Positions 45,968 to 53,922 of a DNA stretch of 64,000 bases are shown here, in pieces. Every line of letters starts with the position of its first letter. Position 1 is the stretch's first letter. This stretch comes from Herbaspirillum sp. ST 5-3. Its GTDB lineage: Bacteria; Pseudomonadota; Gammaproteobacteria; Burkholderiales; Burkholderiaceae_D. The translations under genes were made by a program, and so were the position numbers. The notes under the pieces are model-generated. The model had not been told where the DNA came from. It made no database searches and saw nothing but the letters and a program-made list of their open reading frames with translations. The stretch lies in assembly GCF_004804275.1 (NCBI RefSeq), contig NZ_STGI01000005.1, positions 186,001 through 250,000 on the forward strand, given 5' to 3'.

Positions 45968-47674
45968 ATGGCTAACCAAGAGACTTTCCGCACCTGTCCG
46001 CGGACGGGGCTGCAGTTCCATACCTCGGCAGAAAACCTGATGAAGGCCAACGCCGTTGCCGCCGTCGTGTTCCTGCTGATCGGCGGCATTCTGGCGCTGC
46101 TGATCGCACTGACCCGCTGGCCGGCGGTGCACCTGCTGCCCGCCGATACCTTCTATCTGGTACTCACCGCGCATGGCCTCGACATGCTGGTGTTCTGGAT
46201 CATCTTCTTCGAGATCGCGGTCTTGTACTTCTGCTCCTCCACCCTGTTGCGATGCCGGCTGGCGACGCCCAACATGGCGTGGCTGGCGTTTGCGCTGATG
46301 CTGATCGGCGGGATCACCACCAACGTGGCGATCTTCCAGGGCAATTCGAGCGTGATGATGACCTCGTATGTGCCGATGCAGGGCAGCCCGGCCTTCTATC
46401 TGGGCCTGATCCTGTTTGCGGTCGGCGCGCTGATCGGCTGCTTCATCTTCTTCGGCACGCTGGTCGTCGCCAAGGCGGAGAAGACCTACACCGGCTCGAT
46501 TCCGCTAGTGACCTTCGGCGCCATGACGGCCGCCATCATCGCGGTGTTCACGATTGCGTCCGGCGCGATCATCCTGATCCCGACCTTCCTGTGGGTGGTC
46601 GGTTACATCAAGGCGATCGATCCGCTGATGTATCGCGTGATCTGGTGGGCCTTCGGCCATTCGTCGCAGCAGATCAACGTCGCCGCGCACATCTCGGTGT
46701 GGTATGCGATTGCCGCCATCGTGTTCGGCGCCAAGCCGATGTCCGAGCGCGTGTCGCGCACCGCCTTCCTGCTGTATATCTTCTTCCTGCAACTGGCCAG
46801 CGCGCACCACATCCTGGTCGATCCGGGCGTTTCCTCCGAATGGAAGATCTTCAACACCAGCTATGCGATGTATCTCGCGGTGCTCGCTTCCATGGTGCAC
46901 GGCCTGACCATTCCGGGTGCGATCGAAGTGGCGCAGCGCGAGAAGGGCTTCAACAAGGGTCTGTTCGAGTGGATCCGCAAGGCCCCATGGGGCAATCCGG
47001 TGTTCTCCGGCATGTTCATCTCGCTGGTCGGCTTCGGTTTCCTCGGCGGCATCTCGGGCGTAATGATGGGTACCGAGCAGCTCAACCTGATCATCCACAA
47101 CACGATCTACGTGCCGGGCCATTTCCACGCAACCGTCGTGATCGGCACCACGCTGGCCTTCATGTCGCTGACCTACTTTCTGATTCCGGTGCTGTTCAAG
47201 CGCGAAATCATGTTCTCGGGACTGGCGAAGTGGCAGCCTTACCTGTTCGGCATCGGCATGAGCGTGTTCTCGCTGGTGATGATGGGCGCAGGTACGCTCG
47301 GCGTGCCGCGCCGCCACTGGGACATTTCCTTCGCCGGCACGGCCCTGCCCTATGAATTCCCGGGCAGCGCCTATCTGCTGATGTCGCTGGTGGGCATCAG
47401 CGCGGTCGCAGCGGTGATCGGCGGCGGCGCCTACATCCTGATCACGGTCTGCTCAATCCTGTTCGGCCGCAAGCTGGAAGGCGGCGCGCTAAGCAACAAG
47501 CCGACCCCGGTCGTCACGCCGGTGACCGCTTCGGTCGGCGGCCATGGCGGCGTCGGCATTGCCGGCTTCGCCGCACCGGGCACCTTCGTGTTCGCGATGG
47601 TGTTCCTGGTTGCCTTCGTCCTGTACTACTTCATCAACTGGAAGTACCTGTCCCAGGTGTGGGGCATGAGCTGA
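45968..47674 (+). CDS. Heme-copper oxidoreductase subunit I, putative alternative NO reductase
   Basis: The 568-residue protein has about 12-13 membrane segments. Ligands of the superfamily are all present: His69 (LTAHGLDM) and His387 for the low-spin heme, His385 for the high-spin heme (YVPGHFHATV), and His231, His280, His281 for CuB (FGHSSQQ, ASAHHILV). The residue four after the first CuB His, a cross-linked Tyr in A- and B-type O2 reductases, is Gln235 here. Loss of that Tyr is a mark of NO-reducing families such as sNOR and eNOR. I start it at the ATG at 45968, 7 bases after GGGG. O2 reduction is not excluded. Confidence 0.82.
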   Translation: MANQETFRTCPRTGLQFHTSAENLMKANAVAAVVFLLIGGILALLIALTRWPAVHLLPADTFYLVLTAHGLDMLVFWIIFFEIAVLYFCSSTLLRCRLATPNMAWLAFALMLIGGITTNVAIFQGNSSVMMTSYVPMQGSPAFYLGLILFAVGALIGCFIFFGTLVVAKAEKTYTGSIPLVTFGAMTAAIIAVFTIASGAIILIPTFLWVVGYIKAIDPLMYRVIWWAFGHSSQQINVAAHISVWYAIAAIVFGAKPMSERVSRTAFLLYIFFLQLASAHHILVDPGVSSEWKIFNTSYAMYLAVLASMVHGLTIPGAIEVAQREKGFNKGLFEWIRKAPWGNPVFSGMFISLVGFGFLGGISGVMMGTEQLNLIIHNTIYVPGHFHATVVIGTTLAFMSLTYFLIPVLFKREIMFSGLAKWQPYLFGIGMSVFSLVMMGAGTLGVPRRHWDISFAGTALPYEFPGSAYLLMSLVGISAVAAVIGGGAYILITVCSILFGRKLEGGALSNKPTPVVTPVTASVGGHGGVGIAGFAAPGTFVFAMVFLVAFVLYYFINWKYLSQVWGMS

Positions 47675-47688
47675 CAGGTTGCATGCCA

Positions 47689-47721
47689 CGGGCTCCGCTT
47701 TCCGCAGGAAGGTGGAGCCCG
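47689..47721 (+). repeat. Hairpin inside the NO reductase-like operon
   Basis: CGGGCTCC/GGAGCCCG forms an 8-bp stem, and the interior (CTTTCC/GGAAGG) pairs further with one wobble. It lies 15 bases after subunit I, before ctaB, with no T-run. It is a likely mRNA processing or stabilising element that separates structural from maturation genes. Confidence 0.5.
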
Positions 47722-47762
47722 CGATGGCATCCATGTCCCAATTCCCCTGGAGAGCAGCCGAC

Positions 47763-48629
47763 ATGAGCAACCCCATCAAACAAATACTCAACGTTTTCAA
47801 ACTCCGTATCGGCGTGGTGATCGCGCTGACTGCTCTCACCGGATATGCCATGACGCCGGGCTCCCATGCGCCGGCATGGAAAGCGGCCCTGATCGGCATG
47901 ATGGTGCTGTTCTCGGCAGCGGCGGCCGGCGCCTTCAACCAGTACGTGGAGCGCGACATCGACGTCAAGATGACGCGCACGCGCAACCGCCCTTTCGTCA
48001 CCGGCACGCTCAGGCATGGCCCGCACTGGCTGTGGCTGATTGCCATCATGGTGATCGGATCGACGCTGGCGACCGGCTGGGCGCTCAACTGGGTCTCGGC
48101 GCTGTATGTGTTTCTCGGTGCATTCTTCTATGCGGTGGTCTATACCGTCTGGCTCAAGCGCCGCACCTGGCTCAATATCGTGGTCGGCGGACTGGCCGGC
48201 AGCTTCGCGGTGATGGCGGGCGCGGCGGCGGTCAACCCGCAGCCGGAGCCGCTTTCCCTCTCGCTGGCGCTGGTCCTGTTCCTGTGGACGCCGCCGCACT
48301 TCTGGAGCCTGGCGATCGCGCGCGCCGACGACTACACGGCCGCGGGTGTGCCGATGCTGCCGGTGGTGATCGGCGTGCCGGCAGCCGCGCGGGTGGTGCT
48401 GGCCAACACGATTGCGCTGGTGTCGGCATCGCTGTTGCCGATGTGGTTCGGCGCCGGCCCGATCTACCTGGCCGGGGCGCTGATCGGCGGCGCGTATTTC
48501 CTGGACAAGAGCGTGCGCCTGGCGCGGCGTCCGGATCGCGCGAGCGCAATGGTCAACTTCCACGCCTCATTGCTGCAACTCACCGTGCTGATCACCGCGG
48601 CCGTCGCCGATGCGGTATGGCGGCACTAG
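47763..48629 (+). CDS. ctaB: Protoheme IX farnesyltransferase (heme O synthase)
   Basis: The 288-residue UbiA-family enzyme adds a farnesyl group to heme b, giving heme O. It has nine or so membrane segments and the motifs NQYVERDIDVKMTRTRNRP (prenyl-pyrophosphate Asp-rich site) and WTPPHFWSLAI. The ATG at 47763 has GGAGAG about 9 bases upstream. It overlaps the SCO gene by 13 bases. In this operon it presumably makes heme for the adjacent heme-copper enzyme, which would then not be a heme b-only cNOR. Confidence 0.92.
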   Translation: MSNPIKQILNVFKLRIGVVIALTALTGYAMTPGSHAPAWKAALIGMMVLFSAAAAGAFNQYVERDIDVKMTRTRNRPFVTGTLRHGPHWLWLIAIMVIGSTLATGWALNWVSALYVFLGAFFYAVVYTVWLKRRTWLNIVVGGLAGSFAVMAGAAAVNPQPEPLSLSLALVLFLWTPPHFWSLAIARADDYTAAGVPMLPVVIGVPAAARVVLANTIALVSASLLPMWFGAGPIYLAGALIGGAYFLDKSVRLARRPDRASAMVNFHASLLQLTVLITAAVADAVWRH

Positions 48630-49423
48630 CAAACAAATCGAAAGCGCTGATCGCCGCCTTGATGCTGTCCACAGGATGGCATGCCGGCGCGGCGGAACAG
48701 GCGCAGCTCGACCCGCAGGCGGTCTATCAGACCAGCCAGGCCGCGATCGGCACGACGCCGGGCGATTACATCTTGCGCGACCGCACCGGCAAGCCGGTGC
48801 GCTTGTCGTCCTATCGCGGCAAGCCGCTGCTGGTGAGCTTTGTGTACACCGGATGTTTCCAGGTCTGTCCGAGCGATACCGTGCTGATTTCCAAGGCGGT
48901 GAATGCGACGCAGGACTTGTTGGGAACGGAAGCCTTTCACACGGTCACGATCGGCTTCAACGCGCCCTTCGATTCACCTGAAGCGATGGCGTCATTCTCG
49001 CGGCAACTCGGTGTCACGGCGCGCAACTGGGAGTTCCTCAGCCCGGATCTCAAAACCGTGGCGCCACTGACGCGCGACTTCGGTTTCAGCTACCTCGCCA
49101 CGCCGAAGGGTTTTGACCATATCACGCAGCTGAGCGTGCTCGATCGCAGCGGCCGCATCTACCGGCAACTGTATGGCGACAGCCTGAACGCGCAGGCCAT
49201 CGTCGCGGCATTGCGCGACATCGACCACGGCGTGGTCCCGGTACCGTCCGGCTGGTCGGGCGTGCTGGTGCGCGTGCGTCTGCTGTGCACCGTGTACGAC
49301 GGCGGCACCGGCACCTATCGCGCCAATTACGGAGTGATCGTCGGTCTGCTGGTGGGCGCCAGCATACTCGGCAGCGTCGCATGGATGCTGGTCAGTGAGT
49401 GGAGACGCCAGCGCAAGGTTTAG
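48617..49423 (+). CDS. SCO1/SenC-family copper chaperone
   Basis: The 268-residue protein has a signal peptide (ALIAALMLSTGWHAGA), a thioredoxin-like SCO domain with the copper motif CFQVCP (C-x3-C) near residue 80 and a downstream ligand His in FDHITQLS. A C-terminal membrane segment (about 237-258) follows; most SCO proteins lack this. It would deliver copper to the CuA site of subunit II. It overlaps ctaB. SenC genes also accompany norSY in ammonia oxidisers. Confidence 0.88.
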   Translation: MAALANKSKALIAALMLSTGWHAGAAEQAQLDPQAVYQTSQAAIGTTPGDYILRDRTGKPVRLSSYRGKPLLVSFVYTGCFQVCPSDTVLISKAVNATQDLLGTEAFHTVTIGFNAPFDSPEAMASFSRQLGVTARNWEFLSPDLKTVAPLTRDFGFSYLATPKGFDHITQLSVLDRSGRIYRQLYGDSLNAQAIVAALRDIDHGVVPVPSGWSGVLVRVRLLCTVYDGGTGTYRANYGVIVGLLVGASILGSVAWMLVSEWRRQRKV

Positions 49424-49436
49424 GAGCAGATTCAAC

Positions 49437-51071
49437 GTGACGGAACAATCAGTCAAGCAGGCCGACAAGCCTGCACCAAGGCCTGCAACTAAGCCGACCA
49501 CCTCGCCGTTTCCGGCAGCGCTGCGTTTGCTGCAGTTCATCGAAAGAGCGTTCGACCGCGCCTTCTGCACCGTGCACAATCCCTGGCACAGCCTCGGTGC
49601 GCTGTCCTATTTTTTCTTCTGGATCATCGCGGCCACCGGCCTGTACCTGTTCATCGTGTTCGACACCGGCGTCAACGGCGCCTACCAGTCGGTCGCGGCG
49701 ATTACCGCGCAATGGTATTTCGGTGGCGTGATCCGCAGCCTGCATCGTTATGCCTCGGATGCCTTCACGGTGACCATGACGCTGCACCTGGTGCGCGAAT
49801 TCCTGTACGGGCGCTATGCCGGGTTCCGCTGGTTCTCCTGGGTCAGCGGCATTCCGCTCATCTGGCTGGCCTTCGCCAGCGGCATCAACGGTTACTGGCT
49901 GGCGTGGGACCAGCTTGCGCAATTCATCGCGGTGGGCACGGCCGAACTGTTCGACTGGCTGCCGGTGTTCGGCGGCGCGATGGTGCGCAACTTCCTCACG
50001 CCGGAAACGATCAGCGACCGCTTCTTTTCCTTGCTGGTGTTCCTGCACATCGGCCTGCCGCTGCTGCTGCTGGCCGGGATGTGGATCCACATCCAGCGCA
50101 TCAGCCGCGCCAAGACCAAACCCTCGCGCATGCTGGGCTGGGGCACCTTCACCGGACTGATGCTGCTGTCGCTGCTCAAGCCTGCGGTCAGCATGGCGCC
50201 GGCCGACATGATGGTGGCGCCTGCGGTTCTTCCGCTCGACTGGTTTTACCTGACGGTTTATCCCTTGCTGTACGCCTGGACGCCCGGCCCGGTGTGGGCG
50301 CTGCTGGTCGGATCGACGCTGGTGCTGCTGCTGATTCCGCTCCTGTTCAGGCGCAAGCGCGCGCCGGTGGCCGTGGTCAACCTGGACAACTGCAATGGCT
50401 GCGGACGCTGCTTCAACGACTGCCCGTATTCGGCGGTCATCATGCAGCCGCGCACGGATGGCGCGCGGCATGCAATGCAGGCGGTGGTCAATCCGGAACT
50501 GTGCGCGTCCTGCGGCATCTGCGCCGGCGCCTGCCCGTCTTCCACACCTTTCCGCAGCATCGGCGAACTGGTGACGGGCATCGACATGCCGCAGCGCCCG
50601 GTGCAAGCCTTGCGCTCGGAACTGGAAAGTGCATTGCACGGCCTGACCGGCAAGCAGCCGCGCATCGTGGTGTTTGGCTGCGATTGCGGCATGAGCGTCA
50701 ACAAGCTGGCGAGCGAGGATGTCGCGACCGTCAGCCTGCTGTGCACCGGGCAGTTGCCGCCTTCCTTCATCGAGTTCGCCCTGCGCAATGGCGCAGATGG
50801 CGTGTTCATCACCGGATGCCATGAAGGCGAATGCGAATTCCGCCTCGGCCATGTCTGGACCCGGCAACGCATCGCGGGCGAGCGCGAACCGCATCTGCGC
50901 CGCAATAACATCGACCTGACGCGCCTGCGGCTGTCTTCGGGCAGTCTTGCCGAGTCGCACAAGCTGGCCGGGGAAATCGACGCCTTCCGCGAGGATTTGC
51001 TGAAGCTTGCGCCGCTGCCGAATGCGAGCGAAGCGGAAGAATCGACAAGCGCGGGAGAGCATCATGACTAA
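49437..51071 (+). CDS. Fusion of cytochrome b, double [4Fe-4S] ferredoxin and MvhD-like domain
   Basis: The 544-residue protein joins three redox modules. Residues 1-300 are a cytochrome b6-like membrane domain with His103/His117 and His204/His218, each pair 14 apart, as needed for two b hemes. Residues 315-372 hold two C-x2-C-x2-C-x3-CP ferredoxin sites. Residues 408-480 resemble MvhD, the [2Fe-2S] delta subunit of F420-non-reducing hydrogenase, with Cys415, 417, 436, 461 and 466 (GADGVFITGCHEGECEFRLG). GTG start at 49437 after TAGGAG. It could move electrons between quinol and a soluble or membrane partner for the NO reductase. The fusion is unusual and its partner unknown. Confidence 0.85.
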   Translation: MTEQSVKQADKPAPRPATKPTTSPFPAALRLLQFIERAFDRAFCTVHNPWHSLGALSYFFFWIIAATGLYLFIVFDTGVNGAYQSVAAITAQWYFGGVIRSLHRYASDAFTVTMTLHLVREFLYGRYAGFRWFSWVSGIPLIWLAFASGINGYWLAWDQLAQFIAVGTAELFDWLPVFGGAMVRNFLTPETISDRFFSLLVFLHIGLPLLLLAGMWIHIQRISRAKTKPSRMLGWGTFTGLMLLSLLKPAVSMAPADMMVAPAVLPLDWFYLTVYPLLYAWTPGPVWALLVGSTLVLLLIPLLFRRKRAPVAVVNLDNCNGCGRCFNDCPYSAVIMQPRTDGARHAMQAVVNPELCASCGICAGACPSSTPFRSIGELVTGIDMPQRPVQALRSELESALHGLTGKQPRIVVFGCDCGMSVNKLASEDVATVSLLCTGQLPPSFIEFALRNGADGVFITGCHEGECEFRLGHVWTRQRIAGEREPHLRRNNIDLTRLRLSSGSLAESHKLAGEIDAFREDLLKLAPLPNASEAEESTSAGEHHD

Positions 51072-51558
51072 ATGGATCGCGCGATGTGCCCTGTTCGCCG
51101 TGTTCATGCTGGGCGTCGGCTATCTGTCGAGCGCGCCAGCCTATCGGCATCTCGGCAGCAACGAGGCCCTGATCCGCCTGAGCATCAGCCACACCGGACA
51201 GCTGGTCGGCGACTGCCGCGACCGCAGCGCAGCCGAACTGAGCAAGCTGTCGCGCAATATGCGCGCCGCGCAGGTCTGCCCGCGCGAGCGCTCGCCGGTC
51301 ACGATCGAGGTCGAGTTTGACGGCAAGCCGCTGTACCGCGAAGTGCTGCCGGCATCAGGACTGTCGCACGACGGCGCGTCGAGCGTGTATCGCCGCTTCA
51401 CGACGCCGGCCGGCGAACATCGCATCACGGTGCGCCTCAACGATTCGGTGCGGGTGAAAGGCTTCAATTACCAGCGCAGCGAAGTCGTGCAACTGCACCC
51501 GACGCAAGTACTGGTCATCGATTTCAATCATGAACAAGGTGGAGTAATCATCAAGTGA
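51064..51558 (+). CDS. Conserved-looking exported or anchored protein of the cluster
   Basis: The 164-residue protein has an N-terminal membrane segment or signal (CALFAVFMLGVGYLSSAPA) and a periplasmic beta-rich domain with two cysteines (near residues 48 and 77). No family is recognised. The ATG at 51064 overlaps the previous stop by eight bases, with GGGAGAG upstream, and the stop overlaps the next start. The tight coupling implies a structural or assembly role in the complex. Confidence 0.65.
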   Translation: MTKWIARCALFAVFMLGVGYLSSAPAYRHLGSNEALIRLSISHTGQLVGDCRDRSAAELSKLSRNMRAAQVCPRERSPVTIEVEFDGKPLYREVLPASGLSHDGASSVYRRFTTPAGEHRITVRLNDSVRVKGFNYQRSEVVQLHPTQVLVIDFNHEQGGVIIK

Positions 51559-52988
51559 ACATCAGCACGCATACCTCTCCCGCAGCCACTCCGGCCGCCC
51601 TTGCCACTGCCCCCTCCGCCAACGATTTCTCGCTCGCGGTTGCACGCGACGAACGCCGCACGCTGGCACGCGCATGGCTGTGGCTGGCGCTGGCTTCGCT
51701 GATCGTATCCGGCATCCTGTCGGTGCTGCTGGTGCTGTCGCGCACGCCCTACCTGCAAAAGCTGTTTCCGGTCGCGGACTTCTTCCATGTGGCGCTGGTG
51801 GTGCATGTGGACTTGTCGGTGCTGGTGTGGTTTCTTGCTTTCGCCGGACTGCTGTGGAGCATCAACGGCGAACGCGGCCGGCTCGCGCTGGCATGGAGCG
51901 GCTGGGCCGGCGCAGCGCTGGGCGCGGCGATCATGAGCCTGGCGCCCTTCTTCGGACGTGGCGGCGCAATCATGAGCAACTACGTGCCGGTGCTGGAAGA
52001 CCCGATGTTCATGAGCGGGCTGATCGTGTTCGGCATCGGCATCGCACTGCTGACCCTGCGCAGCCTGCTGAGCGCACCCAAGGTGGGCACGCGTCCGGAC
52101 GGGCAGGCGGCCTTGTCCTTCGGCCTGAACACGGCGGCGGTGTCGACCGCGGTCGCGCTGTTCGCGCTGGTGTGGTCGCTGCTCAAGGTGCCGTCCGCAC
52201 TGGAGGCGAAGGCGTACTACGAGTTGCTGTTCTGGGGCAGCGGCCATGTGATCCAGTTCACCTACACCTTGATGATGCTGGTGGCCTGGCTTTGGCTGGC
52301 CAGTGCCTGCGGCGCACGAGTGCCGCTCACGCCGCGCGTTGCCCTGCTGCTGTTCGCCATCGGCCTGGCATCGGTGTTCGCGGTGCCGCCGATCTATCTC
52401 GCCTATGACGTCGCCTCGGTCGAACACCGCAACCTGCTGACCTGGCTGATGCGCTTCGGCGGCGGACTGCCCATCCTGCCGCTCGGACTCGCCGTCATCG
52501 TCAGCCTCGCCGGCTATCGTTCCCGTGCGCTGACGCCGCAGCAGAAGCCGCTGCACGCGGCCTTGGTGTCGTCGCTGGTGCTCTTTGCAGCAGGCGGCCT
52601 GATCGGCTTCCTGATCCACGGCAGCAATGTGAAGATTCCGGCGCACTACCACGGCTGCATCGTCGGCGTGACGCTGGCGCTGATGGGCCTCACCTATCAT
52701 CTGCTGCCCCGCCTGGGCTATCGGCAGCCGTCCTCGCGCATGGCGGCATTGCAGCCGTATGTCTACGGCGTCGGCCAGTTGTTGCACATCGTCGGGCTGG
52801 TCTGGTCCGGCGGCTACGGCGTGCAACGCAAGGTGGCGGGCAGCGAGCAGGTGCTGCGCAGCACGCAGGAAATCGCAGGCATGGGCTTGATGGGGCTTGG
52901 CGGACTTATCGCCGTGATTGGCGGTATCATCTTCCTGGTCATCGTTCTGAAGGCGATGACTTCCAAAGTACACGGCGAGGGTGAATGA
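51555..52988 (+). CDS. Divergent heme-copper oxidase subunit I-like protein without the CuB His pair
   Basis: The 477-residue protein has about 12 membrane segments and NorB/CcoN-like patches. His84 in VVHVDLSVLVW matches the NorB low-spin heme ligand, and IPAHYHGCIVG gives His364 and His366 for the high-spin and low-spin hemes. His231 (SGHVIQF) matches the first CuB/FeB ligand. The His-His pair expected about 50 residues later is absent; the positions read Tyr-Leu. The nearest His is 291, in a loop. It may carry hemes without a binuclear centre and act in electron transfer. The start is GTG with GGAG 10 bases upstream. Confidence 0.75.
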   Translation: MNISTHTSPAATPAALATAPSANDFSLAVARDERRTLARAWLWLALASLIVSGILSVLLVLSRTPYLQKLFPVADFFHVALVVHVDLSVLVWFLAFAGLLWSINGERGRLALAWSGWAGAALGAAIMSLAPFFGRGGAIMSNYVPVLEDPMFMSGLIVFGIGIALLTLRSLLSAPKVGTRPDGQAALSFGLNTAAVSTAVALFALVWSLLKVPSALEAKAYYELLFWGSGHVIQFTYTLMMLVAWLWLASACGARVPLTPRVALLLFAIGLASVFAVPPIYLAYDVASVEHRNLLTWLMRFGGGLPILPLGLAVIVSLAGYRSRALTPQQKPLHAALVSSLVLFAAGGLIGFLIHGSNVKIPAHYHGCIVGVTLALMGLTYHLLPRLGYRQPSSRMAALQPYVYGVGQLLHIVGLVWSGGYGVQRKVAGSEQVLRSTQEIAGMGLMGLGGLIAVIGGIIFLVIVLKAMTSKVHGEGE

Positions 52989-53896
52989 ACAGTGATGCGC
53001 GTTATGCCCGCTTGACAGCGAACCTGTGCGGATTTGCCGCGGCCCTGATGCTCCTTGTGCTGTCCACCAGCGCCTTCATCCGCATCGAACACAACGGTTG
53101 CACCAACATCGCCTTTCCCGCCACGCTCACCTTGATGTCGCGCGTGATGCATCGGGTCAGCGCTTCATCCGTCGGCTTGCTGCTGATCGCGATTTCCTTC
53201 TTCGTGCTGCGCTGCCGCCCGGTCGTGCGCAGCCGTAATGTCCTGCTGGCTTTGCTCTGGGTCCTGACGATTTTTCTCGCTGTGCTTGGCCGCTTTACTT
53301 CGGGCAGCGTGGTGCCCGCCGTCGTGATCGGCAATGTCGTCGGCGGGATGGCTCTGATGGCCCTGTTCTGGCGCCTGAGGCTGGAGTTCGTGCCGCGCGA
53401 ATCCTACCAGCGACCGGAACGCGCATTGAGCAAGCTCGCATCGACTGCGCGCTCGGTGGCTGCCTTCCAGGTATGGATAGGCAGCTGGGTAGCCGGGCTG
53501 ATTGCCGAAATCGATTGCAAGGCGCTGACGTCAGCCGGCAAGTTGATGCTGTGGCCGGACGTCGCGACGTGGAAGGCACTCAACCCGACGAGGATTTACT
53601 CCACCGGCAACGCGGACCTGCTGCAGGCGGTGAACTGGCTGAGTGCGGTGCACGTGGCGGTCGCGCTCGTCCTGCTGGCGACCGTTGTCATGCTCTGCCT
53701 GCGCCTTCGGCATTCCGCCGGTGGTCTCAATCGCACCGCCCCTGTTTTACTGGCCCTGCTCGCACTGCAGCTCCTGCTCGGCATGGCCACGATCATCGCC
53801 GGCCGCGCAGTGCTGATCGGCGTGATGCACAACATCGTCGCCGCGCTGCTGCTGGTCAAGCTGATCGACGTGGACTACCGGCTGCACCGGAGCTGA
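52985..53896 (+). CDS. ctaA: CtaA/Cox15-family heme A synthase-like protein
   Basis: The 303-residue protein has about eight membrane segments and conserved His in RVMHRVSASS, WLSAVHVAVA and GVMHNIVAALLL, as in heme A synthase. It oxidises the C8 methyl of heme O in known members. One or more Cys pairs typical of some classes are only partly present. It ends the operon and overlaps the previous gene by four bases. Its presence with ctaB suggests the cluster builds heme O or A for its own enzyme. Confidence 0.8.
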   Translation: MNSDARYARLTANLCGFAAALMLLVLSTSAFIRIEHNGCTNIAFPATLTLMSRVMHRVSASSVGLLLIAISFFVLRCRPVVRSRNVLLALLWVLTIFLAVLGRFTSGSVVPAVVIGNVVGGMALMALFWRLRLEFVPRESYQRPERALSKLASTARSVAAFQVWIGSWVAGLIAEIDCKALTSAGKLMLWPDVATWKALNPTRIYSTGNADLLQAVNWLSAVHVAVALVLLATVVMLCLRLRHSAGGLNRTAPVLLALLALQLLLGMATIIAGRAVLIGVMHNIVAALLLVKLIDVDYRLHRS

Positions 53897-53922
53897 GGAC
53901 GGGCCGGAACCGCCGGCACATA

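Noticed and set aside
49449-51107. Minus-strand 552-codon frame opposite the cytochrome b fusion
   Set aside because: Gln/His/Arg-rich antisense shadow with no domains; the plus-strand protein has clear heme and Fe-S motifs.
45227-53896. The operon as an ordinary aa3 or ba3 cytochrome c oxidase
   Set aside because: Subunits I and II are oxidase-like, but the active-site Tyr is Gln, there is no subunit III, and the Fnr/Dnr boxes plus nir neighbourhood fit NO better. It is kept as an alternative, not excluded.
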